From: Pseudomonadota bacterium
Lineage (GTDB): Bacteria; Pseudomonadota; Alphaproteobacteria; Rhodospirillales; Magnetospirillaceae
Length of the DNA stretch: 62,098 bases
Direction of reading: 5' to 3'
NCBI GenBank assembly: GCA_023458315.1
Contig: JAEXAH010000013.1
Location: forward strand, 1 to 62,098
Shown here: piece by piece, positions 44,395-54,291 of the stretch
Numbering within the stretch: the first letter of the stretch is position 1
Layout: each line of letters opens with the position of its first letter
Position numbers and translations under genes: made by a program
The notes under the pieces: model-generated
Told to the model about the DNA's origin: nothing
Databases searched by the model: none
What the model saw: only the letters and a program-made list of their open reading frames with translations

Positions 44395-45048
44395 CTATTC
44401 GCCGCGTTCGATGCGTTCCAGCACCGGCCAGAATTCCAGGAAGACCTGCCCGCGTTCCGGGGCGTCGCGGCCGCCATGGTCGGGATGGAACAGCCGGGCG
44501 AAGGCCCGCTTGGCCTCGCGGAAACGGTCGTCGGCGGGGGAACAGGGGCCGCTGCCCGCGCGGGCGCGGGTGATCTCCAGCGCTTCCTTCAGCATCTCCA
44601 CCTTGTTCTCGGCCAGCCGGGCGCGGTCCTCGGCCTCGGCGCAGCGGGCGGTCAGCCGTTCGATCTCGCCCGGGGCGGCGGGGCGCAGCTTCGCCAGTTC
44701 GGCCTGATACGCCTGTTGCAACTGGCCGGTCAGCTTTTCCAGTTCGGCGACGCGGGCACGTTCGCGGGCCAGGGCCTTTTCGCCCTGGCTGCGCAGGGTT
44801 TCGCTCAGGCGCGCCAGTTCGCGCTCGTAATTCTCCGCCACTTGCCCGGCGTCGCCGCCCGGCCGCTTGCGCCCACCCGCCCGCCACAGCCAGTAGCGCA
44901 GGCTCTTGCCCGCTTCCTTCAGCGGTTCGGCGGGGGGCTCGGCGTCACCCGGGGCGCCGCCCATCAGCCGTTCGGCCAGCGAAAAGGCACGCGCCAGCCG
45001 TTCGTCGTCGGACGCGGGGGTATCCTTGGCTTCGGGGTCGCTGGTCAT
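44395..45048 (-). CDS. Coiled-coil protein with C-terminal J-domain-like HPD segment
   Basis: 217 residues. A central helix rich in Glu, Arg, Ala and Leu (about 70-170) predicts a long coiled coil. The last 50 residues contain DDRFREAKRAFARLFHPDHGGRD in two parts, with His188-Pro189-Asp190 after a helix, like helices II and III of a DnaJ J domain; the first J helix is not obvious. It could recruit DnaK. No signal peptide. Unrelated in function to argG, from which it diverges. Confidence 0.65.
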   Translation of the reverse strand: MTSDPEAKDTPASDDERLARAFSLAERLMGGAPGDAEPPAEPLKEAGKSLRYWLWRAGGRKRPGGDAGQVAENYERELARLSETLRSQGEKALARERARVAELEKLTGQLQQAYQAELAKLRPAAPGEIERLTARCAEAEDRARLAENKVEMLKEALEITRARAGSGPCSPADDRFREAKRAFARLFHPDHGGRDAPERGQVFLEFWPVLERIERGE

Positions 45049-45202
45049 GGCCCGAGTATGGGGCAAAAGCCATGCCCGCGAAAGGGGTGCGGCGGCCGCA
45101 TGTTCGGCCGAATGGCCGCCCTGCGTCGCGCCCCCTTGCCCCCGCCGCCGCAAAGCCTATACTTCGGCCCTTGTGTTATCCCATTTCCAAGGGCGTTTAC
45201 CC

Positions 45203-46417
<1,215 letters not shown>

Positions 46418-46838
46418 AGTCCTCTCCTCCCTCCCTCCCTCGCGCCAGCGGGGGAGGGCCGGGGGGGCTTTTTTTGAGACACAGAGGCGCAGAGAGACCG
46501 TGGGGCGGAGGCATGATGGCTTCCGTCTGGCACGTCCTCTCTGTGTCTCTGTGGTTTTATTTGATGGGGTGAACGGCCCCTGCTCACCGGCATCGAAGTG
46601 CTCTTCCGTGGTCGTCGGAAAGATCGCCACCAGTTGCGTCGCGGTGAGGTCGGGAAGTTCTTCAGCGAGTTGACGCCGTCCATTGTGGGGATGGAAGCGT
46701 GTGCGACCTCTTTTTCAGGTCTCATACCGGTCGCCCATTGAAATGATCCGTTCGGGCGACCGGCAAGCCCGAGCGGCGTTTGAGCCCACCGTCTCGGCAT
46801 GACCTGATCCAACGGATCAGGTCATTGGCCGGGTGGTC
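46418..46838. other. Intergenic region with repeats and possible decayed coding sequence
   Basis: Just after argG is a GC-rich stretch sharing GGGGGAGGGCCGGGG with the element after pheT. Then come imperfect inverted arms around CACAGAGGCGCAGAGAG (about 46480-46500) and CTCTCTGTGTCTCTGTGG (about 46535-46553), a motif family seen in many bacteria. Further on are stems CCGGTCGCCC/GGGCGACCGG (46727-46763) and ATGACCTGATCC/GGATCAGGTCAT (46799-46825). A reverse-strand stretch reads LAEELPDLTATQLVAIFPTT without a start or ribosome site, possibly a gene remnant. No intact gene. Confidence 0.5.
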
Positions 46839-48215
46839 TCACTTCGCGCGCGGCAACGTGAAATTCACCGTCAGGCCGCCGCCCGCGGCGGCCGGGGTGA
46901 TCCACACGTTGCCCAGGTGGCGGCGCACCATCTTGCGCACCGCCGCCAGACCGAAGCCGGTGCCGGACCCGCCGGGATTGACCGTCTCGAACAGTTCGAA
47001 CACCCGTTCGCGGAATTGCTGGGGCACGCCGGGGCCGTTGTCGGTGACGCCGACCACCACGCGTCCGGCATCGACGCTGGCGTGGATGCGGATGTGGGGC
47101 GCGCGGTCGCCGCGATGGTCCAGGGCGTTTTCCAGCAACAGCCGCAGGATTTCGGCCACTTGCGCCGGGTCGCCGTGCACGGCGGGCAGATCGTCCACGG
47201 CGATGGTGGCGCGGGTGGCGGCGATGCGCCCGGCCAGCGCCTGGCGGGCGTCGTCGGCGCAGCGGTTCAACTCGGCCCGGGCGTCGGGCGGCAGCGGCGT
47301 CATGTCGATGTCGAGAAAGCTGCGCAGGCCGTCCAGCAGGTCGTGGGCGCGGCGGGAATCGTTGGCGATGCGCGCCAGCACCGCGTCGGCCTCGCCGTCC
47401 AATTTGCCGCCGGTCAGGCGGCGCAGGGTGGCGGCGCCGTCGTCCAGCGACGCCACCGGCGCCCGCAGATGGTTGGCGGCCAGATCGGCCAGCCGTTGCA
47501 ATTCGGCGTTGGCGGCGCGCAGGGTGGCGCTGCCGGCCTCCAGTTGCGCCACCTTGTCGCCGATTGCCCCGGCCATGACGTTGAACGACCGCGCCAGGGC
47601 GGCGACCGCGCCGTCCCCCGACGGCTGCGCCACCGTGTCGAAATCCCCGGCGGCCAGCCGCATATGGGCGGCCGACACCGTCTTCAGCCGTGCCGACAGC
47701 AACAGGCCGATGGTCAACAGGGTGAAGGTGGAAAAGAACAGCGCCAGCACGGCGATGGCGATGGCCTGTCCCACCATCTCGTGCCGGGCCTGGGTCAGCA
47801 TGGCGGTGGACAGGGCGTAATGCAGGCGGCGCGGCGGCTGGCCCGCGGGCTGGGCATCGACGCGGCCGCGATGCAGCGGGCGGCCCAATTCCGGCTCGGG
47901 GTCGGGCTCGGGCAGCACGGACGGGGGCGCCCCGGCGGTGGCCAGGCGGTTTCCCGCCTCGTCCTCGACCACCACATAGACGATGCCGGGCAGCCCCGCC
48001 AGCCGCCGCAACGCCGGTTCGGGAATGGTGCCGTCCACCAGGGCGGCGGCCAGGCTGTTTTCCAGGTCGTGGGCGCGGTCGTGGGTCGCCGATTCCAGGT
48101 GCCGTTCGGCCAGCCGAATGCCGTTGACGGCCAGCAGCACCAGCATCACCGCCTGGATCGCCACGCAGGCGGTGATCAGGCGAAAGCGCGACGAACGGCG
48201 CCACGGTCCGGTCAT
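46839..48215 (-). CDS. Sensor histidine kinase (non-hybrid)
   Basis: 458 residues. TM1 (about 12-33), a periplasmic region of about 120 residues, TM2 (about 145-172), HAMP, a phospho-acceptor helix with His249 in AANHLRAPVASL, and HATPase with LLENALDH, DNGPGVP and GTGFGLAAV. The NHLRAP acceptor differs from the canonical HExRTP and resembles phytochrome-like kinases (HDLQEP). GGAGGG precedes the ATG at 48215. No regulator is adjacent except a GGDEF-EAL gene in the opposite direction. Confidence 0.88.
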   Translation of the reverse strand: MTGPWRRSSRFRLITACVAIQAVMLVLLAVNGIRLAERHLESATHDRAHDLENSLAAALVDGTIPEPALRRLAGLPGIVYVVVEDEAGNRLATAGAPPSVLPEPDPEPELGRPLHRGRVDAQPAGQPPRRLHYALSTAMLTQARHEMVGQAIAIAVLALFFSTFTLLTIGLLLSARLKTVSAAHMRLAAGDFDTVAQPSGDGAVAALARSFNVMAGAIGDKVAQLEAGSATLRAANAELQRLADLAANHLRAPVASLDDGAATLRRLTGGKLDGEADAVLARIANDSRRAHDLLDGLRSFLDIDMTPLPPDARAELNRCADDARQALAGRIAATRATIAVDDLPAVHGDPAQVAEILRLLLENALDHRGDRAPHIRIHASVDAGRVVVGVTDNGPGVPQQFRERVFELFETVNPGGSGTGFGLAAVRKMVRRHLGNVWITPAAAGGGLTVNFTLPRAK

Positions 48216-48387
48216 TCCCGGCCCTCCCAAGATAATTCCCCTGACGGAAGTTTAGGCCGGGACGGCGTTCGCGGCAATCGGGCTTGCCGGACGGACCTGC
48301 CGTGCGGGCATGGCTTGGAGACTGTCGCCCACACTCATACCATGGTATAAAGCCTTCCCTCTTTTCGTCTAGAGATCGCGCCCGCCC

Positions 48388-50664
48388 GTGACGTCGAAAG
48401 CCGCCGTTTCCCCCACGACCGAACATTCCCCGGCCTTTTCCCAGCGCCTTTTGGTGGTGGCGGTCCTGCTGTGCCTGTGGGGCGGTTTCGCCATCCTGCT
48501 GGGCTATGATCTCAAGGTTTCGCGCGACGCCGAATTCGACGCCATGTACCGCGATTCGGGCAACCTGACCCGGCTGCTGGAACGGCACCTGACCGCCTCG
48601 GTCGAAAAGATCGACATCGTGCTGCGCGACACCGCCCGCGACTATGCCGCCGACATGGCGGCGGGGGCGCCCAAGGACCGGGCGGCGGGCAACCGCGACC
48701 TGCTGCGCCGCATGGAAAGCATCCCCGAGGCCCAGGCGCTGAGCCTGCGGGTGATCGATTCCGGGGGCGCGGTGGCGTGGAGCGCCGCCGACGATTCCGC
48801 CCTGCCCAACGTCCATGTGGGCGACCGCGCCTATTTCCTGCGCCAGAAGACCGATCCCTCGGCCGGGCTGGTGATCTCGGAACCCATCCTGTCGCGCTTC
48901 ACCGGCAAGTGGGTGATGACCCTCAGCCGCCGCCTGCCCACCGCCGACGGCCGTTTCGTCGGGCTGGCCCAGGCGGCCATCCGCACCGAACAGATCCAGG
49001 CGCTGTTCGAAAGCCTGAATTTGGGGCAGCGCGGCTCGATCGCGCTTTACGATCTGGACATGCGGCTGGTGGCCCGCCACCCGGTGGCGCCCGAGCAATT
49101 GGGCAAGTCCTATCCGCTGACCCACATCACCGACGGATTGCGCGCGGGCAATGAAACCGGCATCTATTCGGTGGCGTCGCGGGTGGACGGGGTCGAGCGC
49201 AATTACACCTACCGCAAGCTCAACAACCTGCCCTTCGTGGTGCTGATCGGTCTGGCGCCCGAGGATTTCCTGGCGGCGTGGTGGCGCAAGGCGGTGTTCT
49301 ACGCGGTCAGCCTGCTGGCCATGACCGTGGAACTGGGCGGGCTGATCTGGCTGGCGCGCAAGTTTTCGCGCGATCGCGTCAGCTATCTGGTGACGCACGA
49401 CACCCTGACCGCGCTGCCCAATCCGCAATTGCTGGAACAGCACGTTCCCGCCCATCCCGACGGCCATGGCGCCATGGCGCTGCTGGCCCTGGACCTCGAC
49501 CATTTCAAGAACATCAACGACACCCTGGGCCACGAGGTCGGCGACCGTCTGCTGCGGGCGCTGGCCGACCGCCTGCGCGGGTCGCTGCGCGACACCGACA
49601 CCGTCACCCGCCAGGGCGGCGACGAATTCGTGGTGCTGCTGAAGGGCGTGCACGGCAGCGCCGTGGTGGCGCAGCGGGCGGGCAATCTGTTGGACACGGT
49701 GGCGCGGCCGTTCCTGATCGACGGGCGCGAGCTTGTCACCACCGCCTCGGTCGGCATCGCGCTGTACCCGGCGGACGGGGCCGATCTGGGCACGCTGCTG
49801 AAGAACGCCGACACCGCGCTGCATCAGGCCAAGGCGGCGGGGCGCAACACCTTCCAGTTCTTCGCGTCCGAGATGAACGCCCGCGTCGCCGACCGTCTGG
49901 AAACCGAAAGCGGTCTGCGCAAGGCGCTGCCGCGCCAGGAACTGGCGCTGCACTACCAGCCGCAATTCGAAACCGCCAGCCGCCGTCTGGTGGGGTTCGA
50001 GGCGCTGCTGCGCTGGCGCCAGCCCGACGGCAGCATGATCCCGCCCGGCCGCTTCATCCCCATCGCCGAGGAAACCGGCCTGATCGTGCCCATCGGCGAA
50101 TGGGTGCTGCGCGAGGCGTGTCGCCAGAACAAGGCGTGGCAGGACCAGGGCCTGCCGCCGGTGGTGATGGCGGTCAACCTGTCGGCGGTGCAGTTCCGCC
50201 AAAGCGATCTGGTGTCCATGGTCCGCGCCATCCTGGCGGAAACCGGGCTGGAGCCGCGCTGGCTGGAACTGGAAGTCACCGAAAGCGTGCTGATGCACGA
50301 CATCGAGCGGGTGATCGCCATCCTGCACGACCTCAAGGATCTGGGCGTGCAATTGTCCATCGACGATTTCGGCACCGGCTATTCCAGCCTGAACTACCTC
50401 AAGCGTTTTCCCATCGACAAGATCAAGATCGACCAGTCCTTCGTGCGCGACGTGGAACGGTCGTCGGACGACGCCGCCATCGTCCAGGCGGTGATCGCCA
50501 TCGCCAACCGCATGGGCATGCGCGCCATCGCCGAGGGCGTGGAAACCGGCCTGCACCTGGATTGCCTGCATTCCTTCGGCTGCGACGAGGTGCAGGGCTT
50601 CCTGTTCAGCCCGGCGGTCGAGGCCGCCCACGCCGAACGCTTCTTCGATTCCCTGCCGCGCTGA
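48388..50664 (+). CDS. Membrane diguanylate cyclase/phosphodiesterase (Cache-GGDEF-EAL)
   Basis: 758 residues from a GTG. TM1 (about 18-40), a double-Cache periplasmic sensor (about 45-290, with GDRAYFLRQKTD and ISEPILSRFTGKWVM), TM2 (about 297-320), GGDEF at 410-414 (RQGGDEFVVLL, intact), and EAL at 538-540 (FEALLRW) with VNLSAVQF, LEVTES, IDDFGTGYSSL, IKIDQ and AEGVET all intact. Both active sites look functional, so net activity depends on signal. Divergent from the kinase gene. Confidence 0.93.
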   Translation: MTSKAAVSPTTEHSPAFSQRLLVVAVLLCLWGGFAILLGYDLKVSRDAEFDAMYRDSGNLTRLLERHLTASVEKIDIVLRDTARDYAADMAAGAPKDRAAGNRDLLRRMESIPEAQALSLRVIDSGGAVAWSAADDSALPNVHVGDRAYFLRQKTDPSAGLVISEPILSRFTGKWVMTLSRRLPTADGRFVGLAQAAIRTEQIQALFESLNLGQRGSIALYDLDMRLVARHPVAPEQLGKSYPLTHITDGLRAGNETGIYSVASRVDGVERNYTYRKLNNLPFVVLIGLAPEDFLAAWWRKAVFYAVSLLAMTVELGGLIWLARKFSRDRVSYLVTHDTLTALPNPQLLEQHVPAHPDGHGAMALLALDLDHFKNINDTLGHEVGDRLLRALADRLRGSLRDTDTVTRQGGDEFVVLLKGVHGSAVVAQRAGNLLDTVARPFLIDGRELVTTASVGIALYPADGADLGTLLKNADTALHQAKAAGRNTFQFFASEMNARVADRLETESGLRKALPRQELALHYQPQFETASRRLVGFEALLRWRQPDGSMIPPGRFIPIAEETGLIVPIGEWVLREACRQNKAWQDQGLPPVVMAVNLSAVQFRQSDLVSMVRAILAETGLEPRWLELEVTESVLMHDIERVIAILHDLKDLGVQLSIDDFGTGYSSLNYLKRFPIDKIKIDQSFVRDVERSSDDAAIVQAVIAIANRMGMRAIAEGVETGLHLDCLHSFGCDEVQGFLFSPAVEAAHAERFFDSLPR

Positions 50665-50775
50665 GCGCGTTCATTTTCCACGGTCCTTTCCGCCTTGCGG
50701 ATAATAGGACGCCCCCTGGGGGGAATGTTACAGTCTTGTCCTGACGTCCATTGACGGCTGTGGGGGGGCAAGGCC

Positions 50776-51390
50776 ATGGCGATCGTCGTTGTGGGGGACA
50801 ACCGGCTGGCCAGGGATGCGCTGGCGGCCGCCATTTCCGAGACTTTCGGGGGCGAGGTCCGCTGCCTGGACGATCCGGCCGGGCTGTCGGCGCTGTTGGG
50901 CGGCCTGTCCGGCGACGTGCTGGTGCTGCTGGATCATCAGTTCGGCCCGGTGGCTGATGTGCAGGCCATGCCGCGTCCGTGCGATCATGTGGTGCGGGTG
51001 GCCCTGTATGGCGGCCCCGGCCTTGGCGGCGAGGCCATGCGCTGCCTGGGGCTGGGCTATGCCGGATACCTGCCGCGCACCATGCCCGCCGCCGCCATGA
51101 TCTGCGCCATCCGGCTGATGCTGCGCGGCGAACGCTTCGTTCCCGGCGTCACCGTCGATCGTGCGCCGCCGCCATCGGCATGTGCCGCCGCACCGCCGCC
51201 CGTGCTGCCGACCCTGTCGCCGCGCCAGTCGGAAATCCTGTCGCTGGTCGCCACCGGCGCCTCGAACAAGCACATCGCCCGCGCCTTGCAGGTCGAGGAG
51301 GTGACGGTCAAATCGCACGTCAAGGCCATCTTCCGCAAGCTGGGCGTCCACACCCGGACCGAGGCGGCGCGCTTCGTGCTGGCCGGATGA
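50776..51390 (+). CDS. LuxR/NarL-type regulator with degenerate receiver
   Basis: 204 residues. The C-terminal HTH (about 140-204) has LSPRQSEILSLVATGASNKHIARAL in two parts and VEEVTVKSHVKAIFRKLGV, a standard LuxR domain. The N-terminal part has a receiver-like order (IVVVGDNRLARDAL, VLVLLDHQFGP) but lacks the usual paired acidic residues at the first loop, so phosphorylation is doubtful. It follows the GGDEF-EAL gene by 111 bp. Confidence 0.85.
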   Translation: MAIVVVGDNRLARDALAAAISETFGGEVRCLDDPAGLSALLGGLSGDVLVLLDHQFGPVADVQAMPRPCDHVVRVALYGGPGLGGEAMRCLGLGYAGYLPRTMPAAAMICAIRLMLRGERFVPGVTVDRAPPPSACAAAPPPVLPTLSPRQSEILSLVATGASNKHIARALQVEEVTVKSHVKAIFRKLGVHTRTEAARFVLAG

Positions 51391-51764
51391 AAACCCGGCC
51401 TTGGGGTAATCCCCAGAAGCTGTGGAAAACTCTGTCGAAAAGCTGTGGGACTCTGGTGCGAGGCACGGTGATTCCTGACTCTTTCACGGCCTGCCCGATT
51501 CCTGTGCAGCGCGGATTGCCTGGATTGCCCTGATGGCGGGCGATGGTGGCGGCGGCAAGAAACGGCAAGTCTTGCGCTGTGAATAGTCGTGAAACAGCAG
51601 TCATCGGGCGGCAACATTTGCGCTGTTCTGGTATAAGGGAAAACCACGCCTTGCCCGGCACGGCGGCGACGCGTGTCGGCCGTCCTTGTCCGGCCTGCCC
51701 GTTCCGGTTATAGAGGCAGGGATTTCGCGGCGCGCAGGCCCGCGCCCTGGTGGAGACCCACACG
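51391..51764. other. Non-coding gap before dcd
   Basis: A weak hairpin TGGGG-TAAT-CCCCA (51402-51415) follows the regulator stop. Two spaced GCTGTGG motifs lie at about 51418-51447, joined by GAAAACTCTGTCGAAAA. Nothing else is clear until the dcd leader. No gene is supported on either strand. Confidence 0.5.
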
Positions 51765-52340
51765 ATGAAGCTTTCGGATGTCGATATTCGCCGCTACATG
51801 TCGGAAGGCAAGATCGTCATCGATCCCGCCCCGACCGAAAGCCATATCGGCGCCATGTCGGTGGATCTGGAACTGGGCAACCAGTTCCGGGTGTTCACGC
51901 CGGGCAAGGCTTCGTTCGTCGATCCGGCCCCCGGCGCGTCGGACATGGAAGAGCTGATGAGCCACATCGAGGTGGGCGACGGCGAACCGTTCTATCTGCA
52001 TCCCGGCGATTTCGCCCTGGGCATCACCATCCAGAAGATCAAGATTCCCACCGACGTGGTCGGCCGCCTGGACGGCCGTTCGTCGCTGGCGCGGCTGGGC
52101 CTGATGGTGCACGCCACCGCCCACACCATCGATCCCGGCTGGAACGGCCGCATCACCCTGGAATTCTTCAATTGCGGCCGCCTGCCGCTGGCCCTGCGTC
52201 CGGGCATGCGCATCTGCGCCATCAGCTTCGAGGCGCTGATGACCCCGACCAGCAAGCCCTATGCCGAGCGTCCGGATTCCAAGTACAAGGAACAACTGGC
52301 GCCGCTGCCCAGCCGCATCTCGCGCGAGAACGCCGGCTGA
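51765..52340 (+). CDS. dcd: dCTP deaminase
   Basis: 191 residues. Converts dCTP to dUTP, the main route to thymidylate precursors in many proteobacteria. MKLSDVDIRRYMSEGKIVID is the conserved beginning, then SVDLELGNQFRVF, FYLHPGDFALG, the nucleotide and catalytic segment GRSSLARLGLMVHATAHTID (within limits), WNGRITLEFFN and LPLALRPGMRIC. ATG at 51765 aligns with relatives; an in-frame GTG 15 bases upstream is less likely. Confidence 0.97.
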   Translation: MKLSDVDIRRYMSEGKIVIDPAPTESHIGAMSVDLELGNQFRVFTPGKASFVDPAPGASDMEELMSHIEVGDGEPFYLHPGDFALGITIQKIKIPTDVVGRLDGRSSLARLGLMVHATAHTIDPGWNGRITLEFFNCGRLPLALRPGMRICAISFEALMTPTSKPYAERPDSKYKEQLAPLPSRISRENAG

Positions 52341-52372
52341 TCCTGGTGGGCGGGGCATCCGCGCCACGGTCC

Positions 52373-53293
52373 ATGCCGTCGCTGCTGGGGCTGGGGCTGC
52401 TGGCGGCGGCGCTGTTTTCCGTGACCTTCGTCCTGAACCGCGCCATCAGCCTGCAAGGCGGCCATTGGCTGTGGAGCGCCGCCCTGCGCTATGCCGACAT
52501 GGCGGTGCTGCTGGCGCTATGGCTGGCGGCGCGGCGCGGTCCCGCCGCCCTGGCGGCGGTGTGGGCGGCCTTCGTCGGGCGGCTGCGCTTCTGGCTGATG
52601 GCGGGCGGCATCGGCTTCGGCGTGTTCTATGCCGGATGCTGCTATGCCGCCGACCACGCCCCGGGCTGGGTGGTGGCGGCCACCTGGCAAGTCACCATCC
52701 TGATGTCGCCCTTGGTGCTGCGCGGCTTCGGTCTGGCGGTGCCGCGCCGGGGCCTGCTGTTCCTGGGCATCACCTTCCTGGGCATCGTGCTGGTCAACGT
52801 GCAGCAGATGGCGGCGGGGGTGACGCTGGCCCAGGTGCTGCACGGCGTGGTGCCGGTGCTGGTGGCCGCTTTGGCCTATCCGGTGGGCAACCAGTTGCTG
52901 AACCGCGAACGCCATCGCGGCGGGCCGCAATCGGCGTTGCTGGCCGATCCGGTGGCGGCAGTGCTGTTGCTGACCCTGGGGGCGTTGCCGTTCTTTGGCC
53001 TGCTGCTGGCGCTGGTGCAGCCGCCGCCGCCCGGCATGGGGCAGGTGGTCAACACCGCCATCGTCGCCTTGTCGGCCGGGTGTTTCGCCACCGCGTTGTT
53101 CCTGCACGCCCGCAACCTGTCGCACGATCCCTATCGCATCGCCGCCGTGGACGCCACCCAGGCGGGCGAGGTGGCCTTCGCCCTGCTGGGGGAAATCCTG
53201 CTGCTGGGGGCGCCGCCGCCCGGCCCGCTGGGCTGGCTGGGTCTGGCGGCGATCACCGCCGGTCTGGTGGGCTTCGCCTTCGGACGGAAGTAG
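52373..53293 (+). CDS. DMT/EmrE-type multidrug exporter family protein
   Basis: 306 residues with about ten helices. LFSVTFVLNRAISLQGGHWLW, split over the first helix and loop, is the hallmark of the putative multidrug resistance efflux family (EmrE superfamily, PF13536). ADHAPGWVVAATWQVTILMSP and DATQAGEVAFALLGE are also conserved. ATG at 52373 chosen since it begins the first helix; a GTG at 52346 is possible. It follows dcd by 32 bp and may be co-transcribed, without a functional link. Confidence 0.85.
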   Translation: MPSLLGLGLLAAALFSVTFVLNRAISLQGGHWLWSAALRYADMAVLLALWLAARRGPAALAAVWAAFVGRLRFWLMAGGIGFGVFYAGCCYAADHAPGWVVAATWQVTILMSPLVLRGFGLAVPRRGLLFLGITFLGIVLVNVQQMAAGVTLAQVLHGVVPVLVAALAYPVGNQLLNRERHRGGPQSALLADPVAAVLLLTLGALPFFGLLLALVQPPPPGMGQVVNTAIVALSAGCFATALFLHARNLSHDPYRIAAVDATQAGEVAFALLGEILLLGAPPPGPLGWLGLAAITAGLVGFAFGRK

Positions 53294-53300
53294 GTATCAC

Positions 53301-53425
53301 ACCAGTTCCACGACTTTTCGACTCGTGGAACTGGTTTGCGGCCATTGAGGCCGCGGCCAAGCCCGCGGATGCGGGCGCCCGGCGAGGGACCATAGGAAAG
53401 TTTCGACCCGGAGGTCGGAACTTTC
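53301..53425. repeat. Compound palindrome including dispersed repeat copy 4
   Basis: Three elements fill the gap between two convergent genes: a 13-bp perfect stem ACCAGTTCCACGA with its complement (53301-53335); repeat copy 4 (53338-53389), GCGGCCATTGAGGCCGCGG, GCCCGC/GCGGGC around GGAT, then CGCCCGGCGAGGG; and a 13-bp stem with one mismatch starting GAAAGTTTCGACC (53396-53425). Likely a bidirectional transcription barrier. Confidence 0.75.
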
Positions 53426-53436
53426 TGGAACCAGTA

Positions 53437-54279
53437 TCAGATCGGCAACAGGGTCGGCGGGCGGTTGTCCACGATGTCCTGCATGCGGATCTTGACGCCC
53501 AACAGCGATTGCTCGTGCGTCAACACATAGAAGCGATTGTCGCGGATGGCGGCAAAGGTCTTGTCGGCGACTTCGTCGGCGGCGATGCCGTTGCGCACCG
53601 CCTTCATCATGGCCTGTCCGGTGCTCTGGGTGTGGGGGTCCAGGCGGGTGAAGTCGGTGCGCTCGTCGGCGGCGCGGTGGCGTTCGGCCTCGGCGATGCG
53701 GGTGCGCACCCAGGCCGGGCACAGCACCGACACGCCGATGGGCGCCTGGCGCAGCGCCAGATCGTGGAACAACCCCTCGGACACCGTGACCACGCCGAAC
53801 TTGCTGGCGTTATAGGCGGCCATGCCCGGTTCCGAGATCAGCCCGGCGACCGAGGCGACGTTGACGACATGGCCCTCATCCCCGCCCGCCAGCATGCGCG
53901 GGACAAAGGCGCGAAGGCCGTTGGTGACGCCGTACAGATTGACGCCCATCACCCAGTCCCAATCCTTTTGCGAGGTTTCCCACACCGATTTGGCCAGGGC
54001 GACGCCAGCATTGTTGACCAGCAGGTGCACGGCGCCGAAGCGGGCATAGGCCAGCTCGGCCAGGGCCTCGACCCGCGTTGCGTCGGACACGTCCACATCC
54101 AGTCCCGCCACGTCCGCACCGGTGGTGGACAATTCGGACATTGTGCGCGACAGGGTGTCGGGGTTGAGGTCGGCCAGCACCAGCTTCATGCCCTGGCGGG
54201 CGGCGTGCAGGGCGATGGCCTTGCCGATGCCCTCGGCGGCGCCGGTGATGACGGCCACGCGGCCGGAGAAGGTCTTCAT
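53437..54279 (-). CDS. SDR family dehydrogenase, last gene of the acyl-CoA operon
   Basis: 280 residues. Nucleotide-binding TGAAEGIGKAIA, NNAGVAL, catalytic Ser in VNVASVAG and Tyr-x-x-x-Lys in YNASK. Asp after the second strand (VLADLNPD) predicts NAD preference. The C-terminal extension (about 230-280) is longer than in the neighbour. AGGAGGG precedes the ATG; 12 bp after the other SDR. Likely oxidises a hydroxyl or reduces a keto group of the operon substrate. Confidence 0.9.
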   Translation of the reverse strand: MKTFSGRVAVITGAAEGIGKAIALHAARQGMKLVLADLNPDTLSRTMSELSTTGADVAGLDVDVSDATRVEALAELAYARFGAVHLLVNNAGVALAKSVWETSQKDWDWVMGVNLYGVTNGLRAFVPRMLAGGDEGHVVNVASVAGLISEPGMAAYNASKFGVVTVSEGLFHDLALRQAPIGVSVLCPAWVRTRIAEAERHRAADERTDFTRLDPHTQSTGQAMMKAVRNGIAADEVADKTFAAIRDNRFYVLTHEQSLLGVKIRMQDIVDNRPPTLLPI

Positions 54280-54291
54280 GGTCGGTCCCTC

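Noticed and set aside
46822..50631. 1269-codon reverse open frame over the kinase and GGDEF-EAL genes
   Set aside because: It spans two real genes on different strands and has shadow-type composition.
51415..51450. Possible DnaA boxes (TGTGGAAAA-type) suggesting a replication origin
   Set aside because: Only two imperfect motifs, no AT-rich unwinding stretch and no dnaA, parA or gidA genes nearby.
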